This document shows positions 60,872 to 64,000 of a stretch of 64,000 bases of DNA, one piece after another. The DNA lies in assembly GCF_036670025.1 (NCBI RefSeq), contig NZ_CP137640.1, positions 4,374,001 to 4,438,000 on the forward strand, written 5' to 3'. The position numbers and the translations under genes are program-made. Position 1 is the first letter of the stretch; every line of letters starts with the position of its first letter. Under the pieces are notes generated by a model that saw nothing but the letters and a program-made list of their open reading frames with translations, searched no databases and was not told the DNA's origin. The stretch is from Bacillus_BD oryzisoli (lineage in GTDB: Bacteria; Bacillota; Bacilli; Bacillales; Cytobacillaceae).

Positions 60872-62698
60872 TCAATATACATCTCGCTGATAACGTTTTT
60901 GCTGCTGCATGTTAGCAAGATATTCTTCTGCTTTTTCACGGCTCATGCCGCCTTCTTTTTCGATAATCTCAATGAGTGTGTTGTGCACGTCATGTGCCAT
61001 GTTTTTCTCGTCACCGCAAATATAGAAGTAAGCCCCTTCTTCAAGCCATTCGAATAATTCTTTACTATTTTCAAGCATGCGGTGCTGTACATATACTTTC
61101 TCAGCAGTGTCACGAGAAAACGCAACATCCATCTTTGTTAATACGCCATCTTTAAGCCACTTTTGCCATTCTGTCTGATAAAGGAAATCTGTCACAAAAT
61201 GCTGATCTCCAAAGAACATCCATGACTTACCTTCTGCACCAATTTCTTCACGCTCCTGCATGAACGAACGGAATGGTGCAACACCAGTACCCGGACCAAC
61301 CATAATAATAGGTGCTTCAGGATCCTGCGGAAGCTTAAAATTATCATTCTTCTGAATATAGATAGGCAGTGTGTCGCCTGATTCTAGACGCTCTGCACAT
61401 AAAATCGAGCAAACACCATTACGCTCACGGCCATGCGCTTCGTAGCGAACAGCACCAATTGTTAAATGAACTTCTTCTGGATTTGCAGCATAGCTGCTCG
61501 CAATGGAATATAAACGTGCAGGAAGTTTTCTTAAAATAGATACAAACTCTTGTGCTGAAACATTCCATGGACCAAAATCACGAACTAAATCCACTAAATC
61601 TCGACCGTGAAGATATTCTTTTACATCCCCAGATGACAGAAGTTCACTTAATTTTTCATTATTTGTAAGCTCTAATGCCTTCTCAAGAAGAGGCTTTGTT
61701 AAAACAGTCAATTCAAAATAAGTAGTAAGCGCATCTTTTAGAGAGCGAACTTCCCCTTGCTTATTAACCGTTACACTTTCTTCTGGATTCAACTTCAGTT
61801 CTTCAATAAGCAAGTCAACAAGCCCTGGATCATTTTCAGGATAAATACCTAATGTATCACCTGGTTCAAATGTAAGTCCTGAGCCTTCCAATGATAATTC
61901 AAGATGACGGGTTTCTTTGTTAGAGCCGCGTCCGTTTAAATTAAGATTTTCAAGCACTTCCGCTCTAAAAGGATTTGTTCTAGAATACTGTGATTCTAAG
62001 CCTTGAGGTGCTTCAGTTGTCAATGCCGGTGCAGCATTTCCGCCTTGAGCTTGGTTTAAGCTGTTAAGGACGCCTTCCAGCCACTCTGCTGCAGGCTCAT
62101 CATAGTCAACATCGCAGTCAAAACGTGGATATAGTCTTGTCCCGCCAAGCTCTTCCAAACGCTGATCAAATTGCTTACCCGTTTCACAGAAGAACTCATA
62201 CGAGCTGTCTCCAAGTGCCAAAACAGAATATTGGAGTCCTTCAAGTTTTGGAGCCCGTTTCCCATGAAGAAATTCATGGAAAGATATCGCATTATCAGGC
62301 GGATCCCCTTCACCATGTGTGCTCACGATAATCAGCAGGTTGTCAACCTTTTTTAAATTATTTGGTTTAAAATCACTCATAGACGAAAGCGTTACTTTAT
62401 AGTCCTGCTCCTCGAGTGTCTTTTTCGCTTTATCAGCTAATCCCTTCGCATTTCCAGACTGGGAACCAAAAAGGATAGTTACTTCTTTCGTAATTGTTTT
62501 CACATTATTCACAGATACTGGAGCTTCTACTGTTTCCAGTGCAGCAGCAGCCTGTGACCCCGAATGAACTTGAGACTGTGATGCAGCTAGAAAACCGCTC
62601 AGCCAGACTTTTTGTGACTCTGTCAAGCTCGGCAGCAAACGGTTAAGGAGCTCTGCCTGCTCCTGATTAAACGGACTGTTCAATACCTGAAGTTGCAA
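60872..62698 (-). CDS. cysJ: Sulfite reductase (NADPH) flavoprotein alpha subunit
   Basis: A 608-residue diflavin reductase: flavodoxin domain (ITILFGSQSGNAKGLA-type: VTILFGSQSGNAK), FAD domain (RLYSIASS, GVCSILCAERL) and NADPH domain (IMVGPGTGVAPFRSFMQER, YFYICGDEKNMAHDV). It passes electrons to CysI. The frame opens with GTG at 62713, but TTG at 62698 gives MQLQVLNSPFNQEQ, the Bacillus CysJ start, with GAGGTGG upstream. Confidence 0.95.
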   Translation of the reverse strand: MQLQVLNSPFNQEQAELLNRLLPSLTESQKVWLSGFLAASQSQVHSGSQAAAALETVEAPVSVNNVKTITKEVTILFGSQSGNAKGLADKAKKTLEEQDYKVTLSSMSDFKPNNLKKVDNLLIIVSTHGEGDPPDNAISFHEFLHGKRAPKLEGLQYSVLALGDSSYEFFCETGKQFDQRLEELGGTRLYPRFDCDVDYDEPAAEWLEGVLNSLNQAQGGNAAPALTTEAPQGLESQYSRTNPFRAEVLENLNLNGRGSNKETRHLELSLEGSGLTFEPGDTLGIYPENDPGLVDLLIEELKLNPEESVTVNKQGEVRSLKDALTTYFELTVLTKPLLEKALELTNNEKLSELLSSGDVKEYLHGRDLVDLVRDFGPWNVSAQEFVSILRKLPARLYSIASSYAANPEEVHLTIGAVRYEAHGRERNGVCSILCAERLESGDTLPIYIQKNDNFKLPQDPEAPIIMVGPGTGVAPFRSFMQEREEIGAEGKSWMFFGDQHFVTDFLYQTEWQKWLKDGVLTKMDVAFSRDTAEKVYVQHRMLENSKELFEWLEEGAYFYICGDEKNMAHDVHNTLIEIIEKEGGMSREKAEEYLANMQQQKRYQRDVY

Positions 62699-62747
62699 CG
62701 AAATCCACCTCACAAAATAATTAAACTAATCGTACATCTTTATTATG

Positions 62748-62777
62748 ATAACGACTAATCTCAATATAACGACTAAT
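62748..62777. repeat. Tandem direct repeat upstream of cysJI
   Basis: ATAACGACTAAT occurs at 62748-62759 and 62766-62777, 18 bp apart, each followed by CTCA-like bases. It lies 50-80 bp from cysJ and within the divergent region with cysL, so it is a candidate CysL binding site. Confidence 0.55.
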
Positions 62778-62985
62778 TCTCAAACATTTAATTTTTTCTT
62801 ACATCCATCTTATATCTATTATTCCTATAATTCAAGTAGGAATTTAATGATATAGAAAGGATTTATGATTATTATCTAATATTAATGATTTCTATATGAA
62901 ACTTTACCAAAAGAATGAGAATTAGTAAAATAAATATTAATTATTATAACTATTAATAATACTAATAATAAAAGGAGGAATCCAT

Positions 62986-63894
62986 TTGTACTATGACGAA
63001 TTAAAAACGTTTGTGACTCTGGTGGAAGTGAAAAATTTCACCAAAACTGCCGAGATCCTTCGAATGTCCCAGCCGAGTGTCAGTCTACATATTAAAAATC
63101 TAGAAAAGGAGTTTCAAACAAAATTATTTCTTCGCTCTCCGAAAATCCTAAAAATTACTCCAACCGGTGAATTGCTATATGACCGAGCAAAGCAAATGAT
63201 TACCATATATGAACAGACGAAACAGGATATTCTCGAACATCAGAACTCAATTAAAGGAGAACTGAAGATAGGTGCCAGTTTTACGATTGGGGAGTACATT
63301 CTTCCGCCATTATTATATGACCTGCAAAAGAAATATCCAGAACTTGACCTGCAGGTTACGATTGGAAATACGGAAGAAATTGTCCAATCCGTCCGTTTGT
63401 TCCAAGTTGATATCGGATTAATTGAAGGTCATACAAATGAAAAAGAACTGACTGTCCAGCCATTTATGCAGGATGAGTTATTCATTGTCGCCTCGAACAA
63501 TCATGAGCTTACTCATAAAAGGGACGTAACGATTACGGACCTGCAAAATCAAGAATGGGTCGTTAGGGAGATCGGTTCAGGGACACGAGAATATTTTAAC
63601 CACGTCGTGCGTGCAAATGGCTTGAAGGTAAAATCCTTGATATCAATCAGCAGCAGTCAAGGAATAAAAGAAATGCTTATCCATGGGATGGGGCTTTCCC
63701 TCTTATCGAAGAGTGTCATTAAAAGAGATGTCAAGCATCGAATTCTTACCATTATTCCATTGCAAAATCATCCCTTTACCAGAACGCTTTCATATGTATC
63801 TTCCCCCATCATGGAGGATAAAACAAATGTTAAAGTATTTCTTTCTGCCTTACGTGAAAAGTGGACAGACCAAACCAAATCTGCATCTTTATAA
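62986..63894 (+). CDS. cysL: CysL-type LysR regulator of cysJI
   Basis: A 302-residue LysR protein: HTH MYYDELKTFVTLVEV, MSQPSVSLHIKNLEKEF, then effector domain with GASFTIGEYILPPLL and SGTREYFNHV. It closely follows B. subtilis CysL, activator of cysJI, and sits divergent from cysJ as an autoregulated LysR would. Start TTG (62986) after AAGGAGG. Confidence 0.92.
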   Translation: MYYDELKTFVTLVEVKNFTKTAEILRMSQPSVSLHIKNLEKEFQTKLFLRSPKILKITPTGELLYDRAKQMITIYEQTKQDILEHQNSIKGELKIGASFTIGEYILPPLLYDLQKKYPELDLQVTIGNTEEIVQSVRLFQVDIGLIEGHTNEKELTVQPFMQDELFIVASNNHELTHKRDVTITDLQNQEWVVREIGSGTREYFNHVVRANGLKVKSLISISSSQGIKEMLIHGMGLSLLSKSVIKRDVKHRILTIIPLQNHPFTRTLSYVSSPIMEDKTNVKVFLSALREKWTDQTKSASL

Positions 63895-63963
63895 AGAAGA
63901 AAAGAGAATATTTGTGTTTGGAAATGCAAAAAATACGTTGAAAACTTTTAAGGAGAGTACAGG

Positions 63964-64000
63964 ATGGATATTCAACGTGCAATGGAAATTATCAACTCAG
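63964..64000 (+). CDS. sspH: H-type small acid-soluble spore protein, N-terminus only
   Basis: Twelve codons remain inside the window: MDIQRAMEIINS, after AAGGAG. This matches the start of SspH-type minor spore proteins (M.IQRAK.I..S). The gene runs off the right edge. Made in the forespore in known cases. Confidence 0.65.
   Translation, partial: MDIQRAMEIINS

Overview
The window looks like chromosome from a low-GC, endospore-forming Bacillaceae bacterium (Bacillus/Neobacillus-like). It carries spore genes (a YyaC protein, CotF-like coat proteins, the start of an H-type small acid-soluble spore protein), strong AGGAGG ribosome binding sites with frequent TTG/GTG starts, and close Bacillus-type orthologues (PurU, BrnQ, CysJ/CysI/CysL, AcsA, FtsZ). 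No rRNA, tRNA, CRISPR array, phage or intact insertion sequence was seen.

Layout. 1-10 kb: a CodY N-terminus leaving the window on the left, a coiled-coil protein, a c-di-GMP-I riboswitch in front of a 61-residue cysteine-containing protein, an alkyltransferase-like DNA-repair protein, a Crp/Fnr regulator, yyaC, a GIY-YIG protein, a CDGSH iron-sulfur protein, purU, an HPP membrane protein and an ftsZ standing alone without ftsA. 10-29 kb: ordinary metabolic and small-protein genes, namely YitT, a LigB-type dioxygenase with an ACMSD-like amidohydrolase, a PatB/MalY lyase, acsA, a D-2-hydroxyacid dehydrogenase, a Cof hydrolase, a GH18 protein, hemolysin III, malic enzyme, brnQ with a divergent GntR regulator, and several proteins of 30-75 residues. 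29-31 kb: a decayed zinc alcohol dehydrogenase beside one broken and one intact CotF-like gene. 31.6-36.1 kb: a complete Bce-type antimicrobial-peptide sensing and detoxification module (response regulator, sensor kinase, ABC ATPase, permease).

36.5-63.9 kb is a sulfur-acquisition island. It holds an ssu operon (SsuB, SsuD, SsuA, SsuC) whose first three genes are a CaiB-type CoA-transferase, a small NifX-like protein and a crotonase; a LysR regulator; a thiol-dioxygenase-like cupin; a SBP56/methanethiol-oxidase protein with a membrane partner; a tripartite TctABC transporter; a second operon joining DszC-like and DszA-like flavin monooxygenases to an ABC importer, a YtkA lipoprotein and a TlpA thioredoxin; a decayed SsuD/SsuE-like pair; a TauE/SafE exporter; and cysJI with divergent cysL. 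Together these could import organosulfonates and thioethers, release sulfite with FMNH2-dependent monooxygenases, and reduce or export the sulfite.

The most interesting signal is a 21-nt hairpin found three times, only in leaders of sulfur-island transcripts: before the LysR gene, before the decayed monooxygenase/reductase pair, and before tauE. All three have the form GCC-NA-(4 bp)-NCMA-(4 bp)-A-GGY with compensatory stem changes, and each lies just downstream of a sigma-A-like promoter. Two are followed by intrinsic terminators that could compete with it; the third is followed by a sequence that could pair with the ribosome binding site. I do not recognise it as a known riboswitch class. 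It may be a small sulfur-responsive RNA regulator.
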